Positions 51,504 through 59,951 are shown, counted from the stretch's first letter. The stretch is 64,000 nt of DNA from Nocardioides hwasunensis (GCF_014779665.1 NZ_JACXYY010000009.1:62001-126000); one strand, 5' to 3'. The notes: a model not told the origin generated them from the letters alone. Numbers and translations: made by a program.

Positions 51504-51911
51504 ATGGACGATCCCCGTAGCCAGGCCGAGATCCTGGCGGCGATCAGCGCAGCCCGCGAGGACCTGACCGCGAGCCTGGCCGACCTCAAGGCGACCGTCG
51601 ACCAGCTCAACGCCAAGCCCCTGCTCTCCGAGGAGGAGAAGGAGGCGCTCGAGGACCAGGCCGAGTCCGGCGAGCTCGGCGACGACATGAAGTCGCTCGT
51701 CGAGAAGATCAAGGGCGGCGAGGACACCTGGGACAACGTCTTCTCCGGCGAGTCGCCCAACGGCGCCCTCCTCCAGGGCCACCTCACGAAGATGTTCGAG
51801 GAGCACAAGGAGGACCTCGCGCTGGCCTTCGAGGACCTCATCGAGGAGGAGGAGGCCAAGGGCAACTTCATCTTCGACGACGTGCCCACCAGCGACCCGT
51901 CGGCCGACTGA
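51504..51911 (+). CDS. Acidic helical protein of unknown function
   Basis: A 135-residue, strongly acidic, probably all-helical protein (for example LLSEEEKEALEDQAESGELG and DLIEEEEAKGNF) with no recognised domain or signal peptide. It is 9 bp after the WXG protein and is likely made with it. Small acidic partners of type VII substrates often act as chaperones or immunity proteins; either role is inference from position and charge. A strong hairpin follows. Confidence 0.6.
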   Translation: MDDPRSQAEILAAISAAREDLTASLADLKATVDQLNAKPLLSEEEKEALEDQAESGELGDDMKSLVEKIKGGEDTWDNVFSGESPNGALLQGHLTKMFEEHKEDLALAFEDLIEEEEAKGNFIFDDVPTSDPSAD

Positions 51912-51917
51912 GCCACG

Positions 51918-51947
51918 CTCGAGAACTACACGTCTGTAGTTCTCGAG
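51918..51947. terminator. Hairpin terminator
   Basis: CTCGAGAACTACA and TGTAGTTCTCGAG form a perfect 13-bp stem around CGTC, 6 bp after the acidic-protein stop. It probably ends the WXG transcript before the secreted DUF1906 gene. Confidence 0.85.
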
Positions 51948-52031
51948 AACATCTGTTACTCGTGTGACTCGTGTGGTTTCGTGGCGCTCGCCGCCCCGAG
52001 CACCACCCTTCCCCGCCTGCTGGAGTCCCAC

Positions 52032-53378
52032 ATGCGACGCCTCGTCCTCGCCGTCCTCGCCCTCGTCCTCGTCGTGCCCCTGGTCGGGTCGTCCCCGGCC
52101 ACGGCCGATGACGTGGCGCCATCGGCGAAGCGCGCCTCGCAGCAGCAGATCGCGCTGGCGACGCCCGGCGACTTCACCGGCTACGGCTTCGACCAGTGCC
52201 TGGCCCCCACTCAGGCGGCGATGGACACCTGGTGGAAGAAGTCCCCCTTCTCCGCGGTCGGCATCTACATCTCCGGCGACTCCCGTGCCTGCCGCTCGCA
52301 ACCCAACCTGAGCTCGACCTGGGTCGCGACGCAGGTCGCCCGCGGCTGGCGCCTGCTGCCGATCGCGCTCGGGCCGCAGGCCTCCTGCCAGCCGCGCTTC
52401 CCGCGCTACAAGGACGACTTCACGATCTCCCCCAAGCCCGCCGGGGGCTACGCCGCGGCGGCCGCCCAGGGTGCGGTCGAGGCCGCCAAGAACGCCGCCG
52501 ACGCGACGGCGTACGGCATCGGGGCGGGCAGCACGATCTGGTACGACCTCGAGGGCTTCAACCTCGCCGACACGCACTGCCGCGAGTCAGCGCTGGTCTT
52601 CACCTCTGCCTGGGTGACGCGGATCAAGGAGCTCGGCTACGTCGCCGGCTTCTACTCCAGCGCCAGCTCGGGCATCAAGATGCTCGACGACGCGCGCGTC
52701 CAGCGCCCCGGCCAGTTCGCGCTGCCCGACCGGATCTGGATCGCCCGGTGGGACGGCCTCGCCGACACCTCGACGACGTACATCCCCGAGGACGGCTGGC
52801 GTCCCGGCGGCCGGATGAAGCAGTACCGCGGCGGCCACAACGAGACGTGGGGCGGCGTCACGATCAACATCGACAGCAACTTCATCGACCTCGGCGCCGG
52901 GTCCGTCCCGCAGCCCGAGGGGCGCTGCGCCGGCACCCGCCTCGGCTTCTGGAAGTACCCCGCGCTCTCCCCCGGATCGGCCAAGGCCACGCGCGTCAAG
53001 GTGCTGCAGTGCCTGCTGACCGAGCAGGGGACCTACTCCGGGCCCCTCAACGGCTCGTACGACGCCGCGACGATCGCGGCGGCCCGCGCCTGGCAGGCTG
53101 CGCGCAAGCTGACCCCGAGCGACACCTTCGGCAAGCGGCACTGGGTCGCGCTGCTCTCCGCCGGCGCTCGTACGACGATCAAGCGGGGCTCGGTCGACGA
53201 GTCGGTCCACCGGCTCCAGCGGGCGCTCAACGCGGCTGGTGCCGGCAGGTTCAAGGCCACCGGCGTGTTCGACGCCAAGACCGAGGCCGCGCTCCGGGTC
53301 TACCAGGCCCGCCTGAAGATCACCGTCTCCGGTGTCGCGACGCCCCAGACCTGGAACAAGCTGCAGCGGGGCCGCTGA
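52032..53378 (+). CDS. Secreted DUF1906 glycosidase-like protein with peptidoglycan-binding repeats
   Basis: A 448-residue exported protein. A signal peptide (about 1-26, ending PATA) precedes a DUF1906 glycoside-hydrolase-like barrel (about 45-275) related to mycobacterial Rv2525c: GYGFDQCLAP, VGIYISGDSRAC, IWYDLEGF and YVAGFYSSASSG are the family strands, with the acidic DLE as likely catalytic element. Two PG_binding_1 domains follow (about 305-375 and 385-447; VKVLQCLLTEQGTYSGPLNG; VHRLQRALNAAG). It should act on or bind the cell wall. ATG at 52032 has GGAG upstream. It follows the WXG genes on the same strand after a terminator. Confidence 0.88.
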   Translation: MRRLVLAVLALVLVVPLVGSSPATADDVAPSAKRASQQQIALATPGDFTGYGFDQCLAPTQAAMDTWWKKSPFSAVGIYISGDSRACRSQPNLSSTWVATQVARGWRLLPIALGPQASCQPRFPRYKDDFTISPKPAGGYAAAAAQGAVEAAKNAADATAYGIGAGSTIWYDLEGFNLADTHCRESALVFTSAWVTRIKELGYVAGFYSSASSGIKMLDDARVQRPGQFALPDRIWIARWDGLADTSTTYIPEDGWRPGGRMKQYRGGHNETWGGVTINIDSNFIDLGAGSVPQPEGRCAGTRLGFWKYPALSPGSAKATRVKVLQCLLTEQGTYSGPLNGSYDAATIAAARAWQAARKLTPSDTFGKRHWVALLSAGARTTIKRGSVDESVHRLQRALNAAGAGRFKATGVFDAKTEAALRVYQARLKITVSGVATPQTWNKLQRGR

Positions 53379-53517
53379 CCCCGCCCGCCCGCCGGCGCGT
53401 CACTCGAACACCCGCCTAGCCGGGTGAGTGCGAACTTCTCGGGGCGTGCATGCCACCAGATGTTCGTGGTCACCCGCAGAGGCGGGGGTTCCAGTGACGG
53501 ACGGGACGACCCCAGCG

Positions 53518-53973
53518 TCAGACGGGTGGGCCGACGACCAGCGCGACGCCCGTGAGCCCGGCGACGGCGAGCAGCCCGATGACCAGGCCCTGGAGCGGAC
53601 GGCGGAGCAACCACGCGGTGGGCTTCTCGAGGAGCCCCGCGGGCGACTCGGTGCGGAGGCGCCACTCCTCGCCCAGCAGTCCCGCGCGCTCGGCGTACCG
53701 CTCGAAGGGGATCGTCGCGAAGGGCGGGATCGCGGCGAGCAGGCCGAGGGCGAGGCGGCCGGCCGACCACCTCTGGTCGACGAAGAGCAGGACGGTGGTC
53801 AGGCAGTAGGCGATGAACACAACGCCGTGGACCATGCCGAAGACCTGCACCCCGAGCTCGGTGGTCTTCGTGACGTACTTGAGGAACATGCCCGTCAGCA
53901 GCAGCGCCCAGGTCACGGCCTCGGCGCGCGCGACCACGCGGTAGAGACGGGTGGGGCTGGACAGCAGGCTCAC
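53518..53973 (-). CDS. DUF3817 family membrane protein
   Basis: A 151-residue integral membrane protein with four hydrophobic segments (about 15-35, 42-62, 70-85 and 125-148). FRxVAxAEAxTWxLLL-like opening VVARAEAVTWALLLTGMFLK and the VQVFGMVHGVVFIAY block identify DUF3817, an actinomycete family of unknown function. Its start overlaps the purQ stop by four bases, so it is translated with the purine genes. Confidence 0.85.
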   Translation of the reverse strand: MSLLSSPTRLYRVVARAEAVTWALLLTGMFLKYVTKTTELGVQVFGMVHGVVFIAYCLTTVLLFVDQRWSAGRLALGLLAAIPPFATIPFERYAERAGLLGEEWRLRTESPAGLLEKPTAWLLRRPLQGLVIGLLAVAGLTGVALVVGPPV

Positions 53974-54638
53974 GCGAAGACCGAGCTGGCGAGCGAGGTG
54001 AAGAAGCCGAGCCCGTCGGTGCCGGGACCGGTGAGGTCCTCGACCGCGTGCTCGGGGTGCGGCATCAGGCCGACGACGTTGCCGCGCTCGTTGGAGACGC
54101 CGGCGATGTCACGCAGCGAGCCGTTGGGGTTGTCGTCGAGGTAGCGCGCGACCACCCGGCCCTCGCCCTCGAGCATGTCGAGCGTGGGCTCGTCGGCGAC
54201 GAAGCCGCCCTCGCCGTTCTTGAGCACGATCGTGACCTCGGCCCCGGCGGCGTACGCCGAGGTCCACGGGGTGTCGACGCGCTCGATGCGCAGGCGCTGG
54301 TCGCGGCAGACGAACTTGCGGTGGTCGTTGCGGATCAGCGCACCCGGCAGCAGGTGGGACTCGCAGAGGATCTGGAATCCGTTGCAGATGCCGAGCACCG
54401 GCATGCCCCTGCCCGCCGCGTCGATGACCGAGGTCATGACCGGGGCGAAGCGCGAGATGGCGCCGCAGCGCAGGTAGTCGCCGTAGGAGAACCCGCCGGG
54501 AAGCACGACCGCGTCGACGCCCTGGAGGTCGTCGTCACCGTGCCAGAGCGCGACGGCCTCGTTGCCGCCGATGGAGACCGCGCGGCGCGCGTCGACGTCG
54601 TCGAGCGAGCCGGGGAAGGTGACGACCCCGACCTTCAC
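53970..54638 (-). CDS. purQ: Phosphoribosylformylglycinamidine synthase subunit PurQ
   Basis: A 222-residue class I glutamine amidotransferase that feeds ammonia to PurL. The nucleophile is in LGICNGFQIL (near 85), and the His/Glu partners in MPHPEHAVED. The N-terminal VGVVTFPGSLDDVDA is typical. It overlaps purS by four bases and the DUF3817 gene by four bases, forming a purS-purQ-DUF3817 operon. Confidence 0.97.
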   Translation of the reverse strand: MKVGVVTFPGSLDDVDARRAVSIGGNEAVALWHGDDDLQGVDAVVLPGGFSYGDYLRCGAISRFAPVMTSVIDAAGRGMPVLGICNGFQILCESHLLPGALIRNDHRKFVCRDQRLRIERVDTPWTSAYAAGAEVTIVLKNGEGGFVADEPTLDMLEGEGRVVARYLDDNPNGSLRDIAGVSNERGNVVGLMPHPEHAVEDLTGPGTDGLGFFTSLASSVFA

Positions 54639-54877
54639 TGGGCGTGCACCTCGAAGTCCTCGATCACCGGGTTGGAGAGCAGCTTCTCGGCCATCTCGCG
54701 GACCTCGGCGAGCAGCGCGTCGCTCGGCTCGCCCTCGAGCTCGACCTCGAACCGCTTGCCCTGGCGGACGTCGGTGACACCGGCGAACCCGAGCCGCGGC
54801 AGGGCGCCGTGGACGGCCTTGCCCTGGGGGTCGAGGATCTCAGGCTTGGGCATGACGTCGACGACGTAACGAGCCAC
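54635..54877 (-). CDS. purS: Phosphoribosylformylglycinamidine synthase subunit PurS
   Basis: An 80-residue ferredoxin-like dimer that bridges PurL and PurQ. VVDVMPKPEILDPQGKAVHG and VTDVRQGKRFEVELEG are conserved. GTG at 54877 has AGGAG 7 nt upstream. It is the first gene of its operon; a good -10 element lies 40 nt upstream. Confidence 0.96.
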   Translation of the reverse strand: MARYVVDVMPKPEILDPQGKAVHGALPRLGFAGVTDVRQGKRFEVELEGEPSDALLAEVREMAEKLLSNPVIEDFEVHAQ

Positions 54878-54916
54878 GGGGCGCTCCTGGGGACAGGCTG
54901 GAGGTGGGCGAGACCG

Positions 54917-54922
54917 ATTCTA
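54917..54922 (-). promoter_or_regulatory. Probable -10 element of the purSQ promoter
   Basis: TAGAAT on the minus strand, 40 nt upstream of the purS GTG, fits the actinomycete TANNNT consensus and would give a leader of about 33 nt. No clear -35 hexamer is visible. Confidence 0.45.
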
Positions 54923-55182
54923 GTGAACGCAGGCGCCGACCCCCGACTCGGGCGTCGCGTGCGGACGCTGGCAGCGGCACACGGGGAACCGACCGCCTGT
55001 TCGGCGGGCTCGGGAGCCTGCGCCTCGTTCCCCCCTCACGTCAGCGGGCGGTGGTGCTCGAGCATGATCGCGTCGGGCACGTCGCAGGGCGTACGCCGAG
55101 GCCTCGGGCTGGCGACGTCGCGAGGCGGCCCGTCTCGCTCGAGCGTCCCCGTGTCCGCTCGAGACGCCCAGCGACCCGGGGG
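54923..55182. other. Intergenic region upstream of purS
   Basis: About 260 bp without a credible gene: open frames here have Arg-rich, out-of-frame composition. Around 55131-55167 GCTCGAGCG and CGCTCGAG with flanking CGTCTC/GAGACG form an imperfect hairpin 16-52 nt past the end of the 61-aa membrane protein gene, a possible terminator for it. Confidence 0.4.
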
Positions 55183-55368
55183 CTAGTGCGGCCGGCGCGA
55201 GGCGGTGATCACGAGCGCAACGCCGAGCCCGGCGAGGATGGGGCCGATGATCGCCCACATCTCCACGCCGCTCATGGCGCTGCCGCCGATCCAGCCGAGC
55301 CCTTGACCGGTCCACAGCGCGCCGACCAGGACCATGAGGACGCCGAGGGCGATGCCGAGGCCGCGCAT
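55183..55368 (-). CDS. Small two-helix membrane protein (61 aa)
   Basis: A 61-residue protein with two hydrophobic helices (about 3-26 and 36-56) and a basic C-terminus. No family is recognised. Its ATG shares one base with the acyl-CoA synthetase stop, so it is coupled to that gene. It may be a membrane-anchoring or regulatory partner of the synthetase, which is inference from position. Confidence 0.6.
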   Translation of the reverse strand: MRGLGIALGVLMVLVGALWTGQGLGWIGGSAMSGVEMWAIIGPILAGLGVALVITASRRPH

Positions 55369-56933
55369 CAGCTGAGCTCCCGCTTCAGGATCTTGCCGGT
55401 CGCGGTCATCGGGAGCGTGTCGACGAACTCGACGATGCGCGGGTACTTGTAGCCGGCCATCTGCTCCTTGCCCCAGGCGACCAGCTCGTCCTCGGTCACC
55501 GTGGCGCCGTCGTTGCGGATCACCACGGCCTTGATCTCCTCGCCGTGGCTGTCGTGGGGCACGCCGATCACGGCCGCGAGCGAGACGTCGGGGTGGCTGA
55601 TCAGCACCTCCTCGATCTCACGCGGGTACACGTTGTAGCCGCCGCGGATGATCATGTCCTTCGAGCGGTCGACGATGTAGTACCAGCCGTCGGCGTCCTT
55701 GCGGCCGAGGTCGCCCGAGCGGAACCAGCCGTCGACGATCGCCTCGGCGGTCGCGTCGGGTCGGCCGTAGTAGCCCTTCATGATGTTGGGCCCCTTGATG
55801 GCGATCTCGCCGACGACGTCCTCGCCGTCACCGAGGTCCTTGCGCACGCCGGGCTCGGGGTCGATCAGCTTCATCTCGACGCCGGGGATCGGCCTGCCGA
55901 TGGAGCCGACGCGCGCCGGCTCGCCGTAGACGGAGAAGCTGGCGACGGGCGAGGTCTCGGACAGGCCGTAGCCCTCGAGGATCGTCACGCCGAAGCGCCG
56001 CTCGAAGTCCTTGTGGACCTCGACCGGCAGTGCCGAGCCGCCGGCCGCGGCGACCCGCAGGGTCGCGGCGAGCTTCTTCACGTCGACGCCCGAGTCGTCC
56101 AGCGCGCCGAGCAGACCCCAGTACATCGTGGGCACGCCCGCGAAGAACGTGACGTCCTCCCGGTCCATCAGCGCCAGCGCCGGTCCGGCCTCGAAGCGTG
56201 GGAGCAGGACGACGGTGCCGCCGAACGCGAAGCCGGCGTTCTGGATCACGGTCTGGCCGAAGGAGTGGAACAGCGGCAGCACGCACAGCAGCGTGTCGGG
56301 GTTCTCCGCGTCGGCACCGAACAGCGCGTCGCTGGCGGTGGCGTTGGAGATCATGTTGCGGTGCATCAGCTCGGCGCCCTTGGGCTGGCCGGTGGTGCCC
56401 GAGGTGTAGAGGATGACGGCGGTGTCGTCGCCGTCGGTCTCGACGGTCTCGAACACCGGCGACTGCCCCTCGAGCGCCTGGCCCAGGGTCTGCGCGCCGT
56501 CGATGGGTGACTCCGACGCGGGATCGGCCGTGATCACGAAGAAGTGCTCGCAGCCGTCGGTCTGCTCGAAGCCGGCGTGGCCCTCGGCCCCGATCGGCAG
56601 GTCGGGCGTGCCCTGGAAGCAGAAGTAGGCCTTCGCGTCCGAGTCGTCGAGGTGGTAGGCCACCTCACGCCCCTTGAGCAGCACGTTGAGCGGGACGACC
56701 GTCGCACCGGCCTTGAGGATGCCGTAGTAGACGATCGGGAAGTACGGCAGGTTGGGACAGCTGAGCGCCACCTTGTCCCCCGGCTCGATCCCGCGCTGCA
56801 CCAGCAGGTTGGCCACCTGGTTGGCCGCGGCGTCGACCTGGCCGTAGGTCAGACGGGTGTCGCCCAGGACCACCGCCGTGCGGTCGGCGTACGACGCGGC
56901 GGAGCCTTCGAGGAGCGAGGAGAGGTTCGACAT
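55368..56933 (-). CDS. Long-chain fatty acid-CoA ligase
   Basis: A 521-residue adenylate-forming enzyme that activates carboxylic acids with ATP and CoA. The P-loop ILYTSGTTGQPKGAELMH is near 175, GYGLSETSP near 315, the GWFRSGDLG hinge near 395, and the C-terminal lysine motif in PMTATGKILKREL. The chain-length preference is not predictable. The 61-aa membrane protein overlaps its end. It starts 33 bp from the end of the SRPBCC gene. Confidence 0.94.
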   Translation of the reverse strand: MSNLSSLLEGSAASYADRTAVVLGDTRLTYGQVDAAANQVANLLVQRGIEPGDKVALSCPNLPYFPIVYYGILKAGATVVPLNVLLKGREVAYHLDDSDAKAYFCFQGTPDLPIGAEGHAGFEQTDGCEHFFVITADPASESPIDGAQTLGQALEGQSPVFETVETDGDDTAVILYTSGTTGQPKGAELMHRNMISNATASDALFGADAENPDTLLCVLPLFHSFGQTVIQNAGFAFGGTVVLLPRFEAGPALALMDREDVTFFAGVPTMYWGLLGALDDSGVDVKKLAATLRVAAAGGSALPVEVHKDFERRFGVTILEGYGLSETSPVASFSVYGEPARVGSIGRPIPGVEMKLIDPEPGVRKDLGDGEDVVGEIAIKGPNIMKGYYGRPDATAEAIVDGWFRSGDLGRKDADGWYYIVDRSKDMIIRGGYNVYPREIEEVLISHPDVSLAAVIGVPHDSHGEEIKAVVIRNDGATVTEDELVAWGKEQMAGYKYPRIVEFVDTLPMTATGKILKRELS

Positions 56934-56965
56934 GACGCCAACCTACTCAGCCCTCGTGAGCCACG

Positions 56966-57406
56966 TCACTGCTTCGCGCGGGACGCGAGGATCCGGCCCG
57001 CCTTGCGCAGGTCGGCGGCGATCGCCTTCCCGGCGAGGAGCCCGGCCGCGGTCGATGCGACGACCCAGACGCCGCGACCGGTCACCTCTCCCTCGGCGCG
57101 CACCCGGCACCCTGCGGCACGGTCGGTGAAGTGCAGCGCGAGGGTCGCGCTCACCCCCCGCCAGCTGCCGCGCTCGGTCCACACGCGAAACGGCGTCAGC
57201 TCGATGGTCTCCATGTGGGGCCGTACGCCGACGGCGGTGGTCTCCCGCCACGCCTGCCCCAGGTGCGGCTCCACGTCGGCGGGTGCATCGACCGAGACCA
57301 GGGAAGACTGCCACTCCGGCCGGTTGCGCGGGTCGCAGAGATAGCGGAAGGCGACCTCCGAGGTGACGGGGAGGTCGACGACGGCGGAGAAGCGCCGGCC
57401 GCTCAG
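56966..57406 (-). CDS. SRPBCC family protein with probable CTG start
   Basis: A 146-residue helix-grip protein. FSAVVDLPVTSEVAFRYLCD, with PRNRPEWQ next, forms the first strand and helices of the fold; RVWTERGSWRGVSATLALHF gives middle strands and LLAGKAIAADLRKAGRILAS the C-terminal helix. The first in-frame GTG (57274) would delete the N-terminal strand and helices. CTG at 57406 overlaps the purC stop (CTGA) with GGGGAG 5 nt upstream and restores the full domain. No ATG, GTG or TTG is available between. The ligand is unknown. Confidence 0.72.
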   Translation of the reverse strand: MSGRRFSAVVDLPVTSEVAFRYLCDPRNRPEWQSSLVSVDAPADVEPHLGQAWRETTAVGVRPHMETIELTPFRVWTERGSWRGVSATLALHFTDRAAGCRVRAEGEVTGRGVWVVASTAAGLLAGKAIAADLRKAGRILASRAKQ

Positions 57407-58296
57407 AACCGCTCCCCGGTCAGCAGCTCGAACGCCTCGACGTACCTCGCCCGGGTCCTCTCGACGACGACGTCGGGGAGAGGTGGCGGCGCCTCACCGG
57501 AGTGACGGTCCCAGCCGGACTCGCCGGTGAGCCAGTCGCGCACGATCTGCTTGTCGTACGACGCCTGGGCGCGGCCCGGCTGCCAGTCGGCCGCCGGCCA
57601 GAAGCGGCTCGAGTCGGGGGTCAGCACCTCGTCGGCGAGGATCGTGTCGCCCGCGGGCGTGCGGCCGAACTCGAGCTTGGTGTCGGCCAGGATGATGCCG
57701 CGCTCGCGCGCGAGGACGTGGGCCTTGTCGTAGACCTCCATGGTCAGCATCCGCAGCTCGGCGGCCGCATCGTCGCCGACCGCCTCGACCACGGCCTCGT
57801 AGTCGACGTTCTCGTCGTGGTCGCCGAGGTCGGCCTTGGTGGCGGGCGTGAAGATCGGCTCCGGCAGCCGGCTGCCGTCCTGCAGCCCGGCGGGCAGCGC
57901 GATCCCGCAGACCTGGCCGGTGCGGTGGTAGTCGAGCAGGCCGGAGCCGGTGAGGTAGCCGCGGGCCACGCACTCCACGGGGAACATCTCGAGCCGCTCG
58001 CAGATGACCGCCCGGCCGGCCACCTCGGCCGGCACGTCGCTGGAGACGACGTGGTTGCCGACGAGCCCGCCGAGCTGCTCGAACCACCACAGCGACATCC
58101 GGGTGAGGATCTCGCCCTTGTCGGGGATCGTGGTGTCGAGGACGAAGTCGTAGGCCGAAATGCGGTCGCTGGCCACCATCAGCAGCCGGCCCTCGTGCAC
58201 ACCTGCGTCGATGCGGTAGAGGTCGCGCACCTTGCCCGAGTGGAGGTGGGTGGTGCCCTCGATCGCGGGGGCGGCGGGGATGTTCAGGTCGACCAC
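57403..58296 (-). CDS. purC: SAICAR synthase
   Basis: A 297-residue enzyme that joins CAIR and aspartate with ATP. HLHSGKVRDLYRI at the N-terminus, MVASDRISAYDFVL, and LADTKLEFGRTPAGDTILADEV are conserved. It is a fungal-like long form by length. Translation is probably coupled to the SRPBCC gene through the CTGA overlap. Confidence 0.96.
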   Translation of the reverse strand: MVDLNIPAAPAIEGTTHLHSGKVRDLYRIDAGVHEGRLLMVASDRISAYDFVLDTTIPDKGEILTRMSLWWFEQLGGLVGNHVVSSDVPAEVAGRAVICERLEMFPVECVARGYLTGSGLLDYHRTGQVCGIALPAGLQDGSRLPEPIFTPATKADLGDHDENVDYEAVVEAVGDDAAAELRMLTMEVYDKAHVLARERGIILADTKLEFGRTPAGDTILADEVLTPDSSRFWPAADWQPGRAQASYDKQIVRDWLTGESGWDRHSGEAPPPLPDVVVERTRARYVEAFELLTGERF

Positions 58297-58306
58297 GCCC
58301 CTGAGC

Positions 58307-58858
58307 CTAGCGGTGGAGCCACCAGCTCATCCGACGCGTGATCCACGGCAGGACGACGTACGTCATGAGCGGGGTCAGCACGACGATCGTGGCAAGGACG
58401 CGGGGCACCAGCGGCCAGTCGACGAGGGGCGTGTGGCCCACGACGTAGTTGACCGCGAGGCTCAGGGGGAAGAACCCCATGAAGATCACGATCATCTGCT
58501 TCCACCGCGGCGGTGCGACCGGAGCCGCGCTGAGCGACTCGACCGAGGCCGGCTCGTCGAACCAGCCCTCGATGCCCGTACGTCGCTCGCGGCGCCTCTC
58601 CTCGACGTCACCGGCCGCTGCCTCCAGCCACCACGCGCGCTGCGGGGAGGCCTCCCAAGCAGCGAGCGAGTCGGCGTCGGCGAAGCGGTAGAGCATGTGC
58701 CAGTCGGTGGAGTCGACGCTCGGTCGCACCCACCCCGAGCCGAGGAAGCCGTCGAACTTCTCCGCCATCGACGTGCCCGCCTGCATCCACGCCAGCATCT
58801 GCGTCGTGTGCCGCGGGTCGACGTGGCGGGTGACGGACACGGTGACGGGCGCGCTCAT
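58307..58858 (-). CDS. Antibiotic biosynthesis monooxygenase-like protein with membrane tail
   Basis: A 183-residue protein. An ABM-type ferredoxin-like domain (about 5-105; FDGFLGSGWVRP, then DWHMLYRFADADSLAAWEASP) is followed by two hydrophobic helices (about 120-140 and 150-172) and a basic C-terminus. Such fusions are common and their activity is unknown; a small heme- or quinone-type substrate cannot be inferred. ATG at 58858. It is 10 bp upstream of purC's start-side end on the opposite reading order and lies on the same strand. Confidence 0.82.
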   Translation of the reverse strand: MSAPVTVSVTRHVDPRHTTQMLAWMQAGTSMAEKFDGFLGSGWVRPSVDSTDWHMLYRFADADSLAAWEASPQRAWWLEAAAGDVEERRRERRTGIEGWFDEPASVESLSAAPVAPPRWKQMIVIFMGFFPLSLAVNYVVGHTPLVDWPLVPRVLATIVVLTPLMTYVVLPWITRRMSWWLHR

Positions 58859-58947
58859 GGGCTCCAGTCTCGGGCGTGCCGAGACGGTGGTGAAGCCGGC
58901 GGCGACGAGATCCCGGCCACGTCCGGCCCAGGTCGGCGAGCGCTGGG

Positions 58948-59529
58948 TCAGTCCTGCTGGTAGTCGCGCTGCTTCTTCGCCTCGTAGTCGTAGCAGCGCC
59001 CGTCGACCAGGTCGCTCGGGACGCGGTACTCCTCCAGCACCGCGCAACCCTCCATCTCCTGCGTGCCGTCGATCTCCTGCCACCGGCCGTCCACCTGCGC
59101 CCACAGCGCCTGGTAGCCGCCGCAGTCGTCGACCCCGCCGGTCGCGAAGCCGTCGGTGCGCAGCCGCTCCACGTAGATCGCGCTCGGTGCCTCGCACGTG
59201 CTCCGGGCCGCCATGCGCTCGACCGTGCGCGCGATGAACCTCTTGAACGACGCCGGGGCGCCCTTCATGCCCGCCACGTCCTCCGGCGTGCGGACCTCGT
59301 AGCCGAGGGACTCCCCACCGGCGTACGAGATCAGCCGGGGCGGCGCCGCGCTCGGCGTCTGGCTGGGCGTCCCGCTCGCGGTATCGCTGGGCGTGGAGGT
59401 GGGGGTGGAGGTGGGCGTGGGCGTGGCTCCGCCACCTCCGGCCTCGTCGGTGGCGCACCCGGCCAGCAGGAGGCCGGGCAGTGCGAGCAGGAGGGATGCG
59501 AGGCGGACGGTCGTGCGGGAGGTGCTCAT
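58948..59529 (-). CDS. Putative lipoprotein
   Basis: A 193-residue lipoprotein: signal peptide with lipobox LLAGC (Cys near 25), then a Thr/Pro/Ser-rich linker (about 33-62) and a cysteine-containing C-terminal domain (residues about 65-193; four cysteines, including DDCGGYQALW and GRCYDYEAK). No family is recognised. It should be anchored to the outer face of the membrane. The linker's short Thr-Pro-Thr-Ser repeats appear as a low-complexity run in DNA. Confidence 0.75.
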   Translation of the reverse strand: MSTSRTTVRLASLLLALPGLLLAGCATDEAGGGGATPTPTSTPTSTPSDTASGTPSQTPSAAPPRLISYAGGESLGYEVRTPEDVAGMKGAPASFKRFIARTVERMAARSTCEAPSAIYVERLRTDGFATGGVDDCGGYQALWAQVDGRWQEIDGTQEMEGCAVLEEYRVPSDLVDGRCYDYEAKKQRDYQQD

Positions 59530-59584
59530 GCCCAGGTGACGCGGCGAGCGGGCTCCGCGTTGCGGAGGGCTCCCGGGCCCGCGG

Positions 59585-59857
59585 TCAGGCGGTCGTCTCG
59601 AAGGACGTCGCGCCGCTGACTGCAGCCTCGCGCACGGCGACGTCCTGCACCCGCGCGGACGGTGGGCCGTGGTGGCACCAGGCGACGAGGTCGTCGACGG
59701 CGACCTCGTCGCCCTCGGCGTGCAGCAGCACCGACCCGTCGACCTCGTTGCGGACCCACCCGACGACGCCCAGCCGCCGCGCCTCCTCCTCGGTGTGCCA
59801 GCGGAAGGCGACGCCCTGGACCCGTCCGGTCACCCGCACCTCGACAGCCATCGTCAT
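59585..59857 (-). CDS. acyP: Acylphosphatase
   Basis: A 90-residue acylphosphatase that hydrolyses carboxyl-phosphate bonds such as those of 1,3-bisphosphoglycerate. Catalytic Arg is in VTGRVQGVAFRW and Asn in VGWVRNEVDGSV, both intact. ATG at 59857 or 59851 are possible starts. The lipoprotein gene begins 55 bp past its end. Confidence 0.95.
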   Translation of the reverse strand: MTMAVEVRVTGRVQGVAFRWHTEEEARRLGVVGWVRNEVDGSVLLHAEGDEVAVDDLVAWCHHGPPSARVQDVAVREAAVSGATSFETTA

Positions 59858-59951
59858 CGACCCATCATCGCCGAGGCAGATCCACCCGCACGGGTGACCT
59901 CGTCCCGGGCCACGCTCCCGGTCTGCGCGATCCGGTGCGAGGCTGGCGGGG

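Noticed and set aside
54904..55452. Open frames on both strands in the purS upstream region
   Set aside because: Arg/His-rich translations without domains, overlapping real genes at the end; no ribosome-binding site.
59390..59440. Tandem GGTGGGGGT-like repeats
   Set aside because: They encode the Thr-Pro-Thr-Ser linker of the lipoprotein; no independent repeat element is needed.
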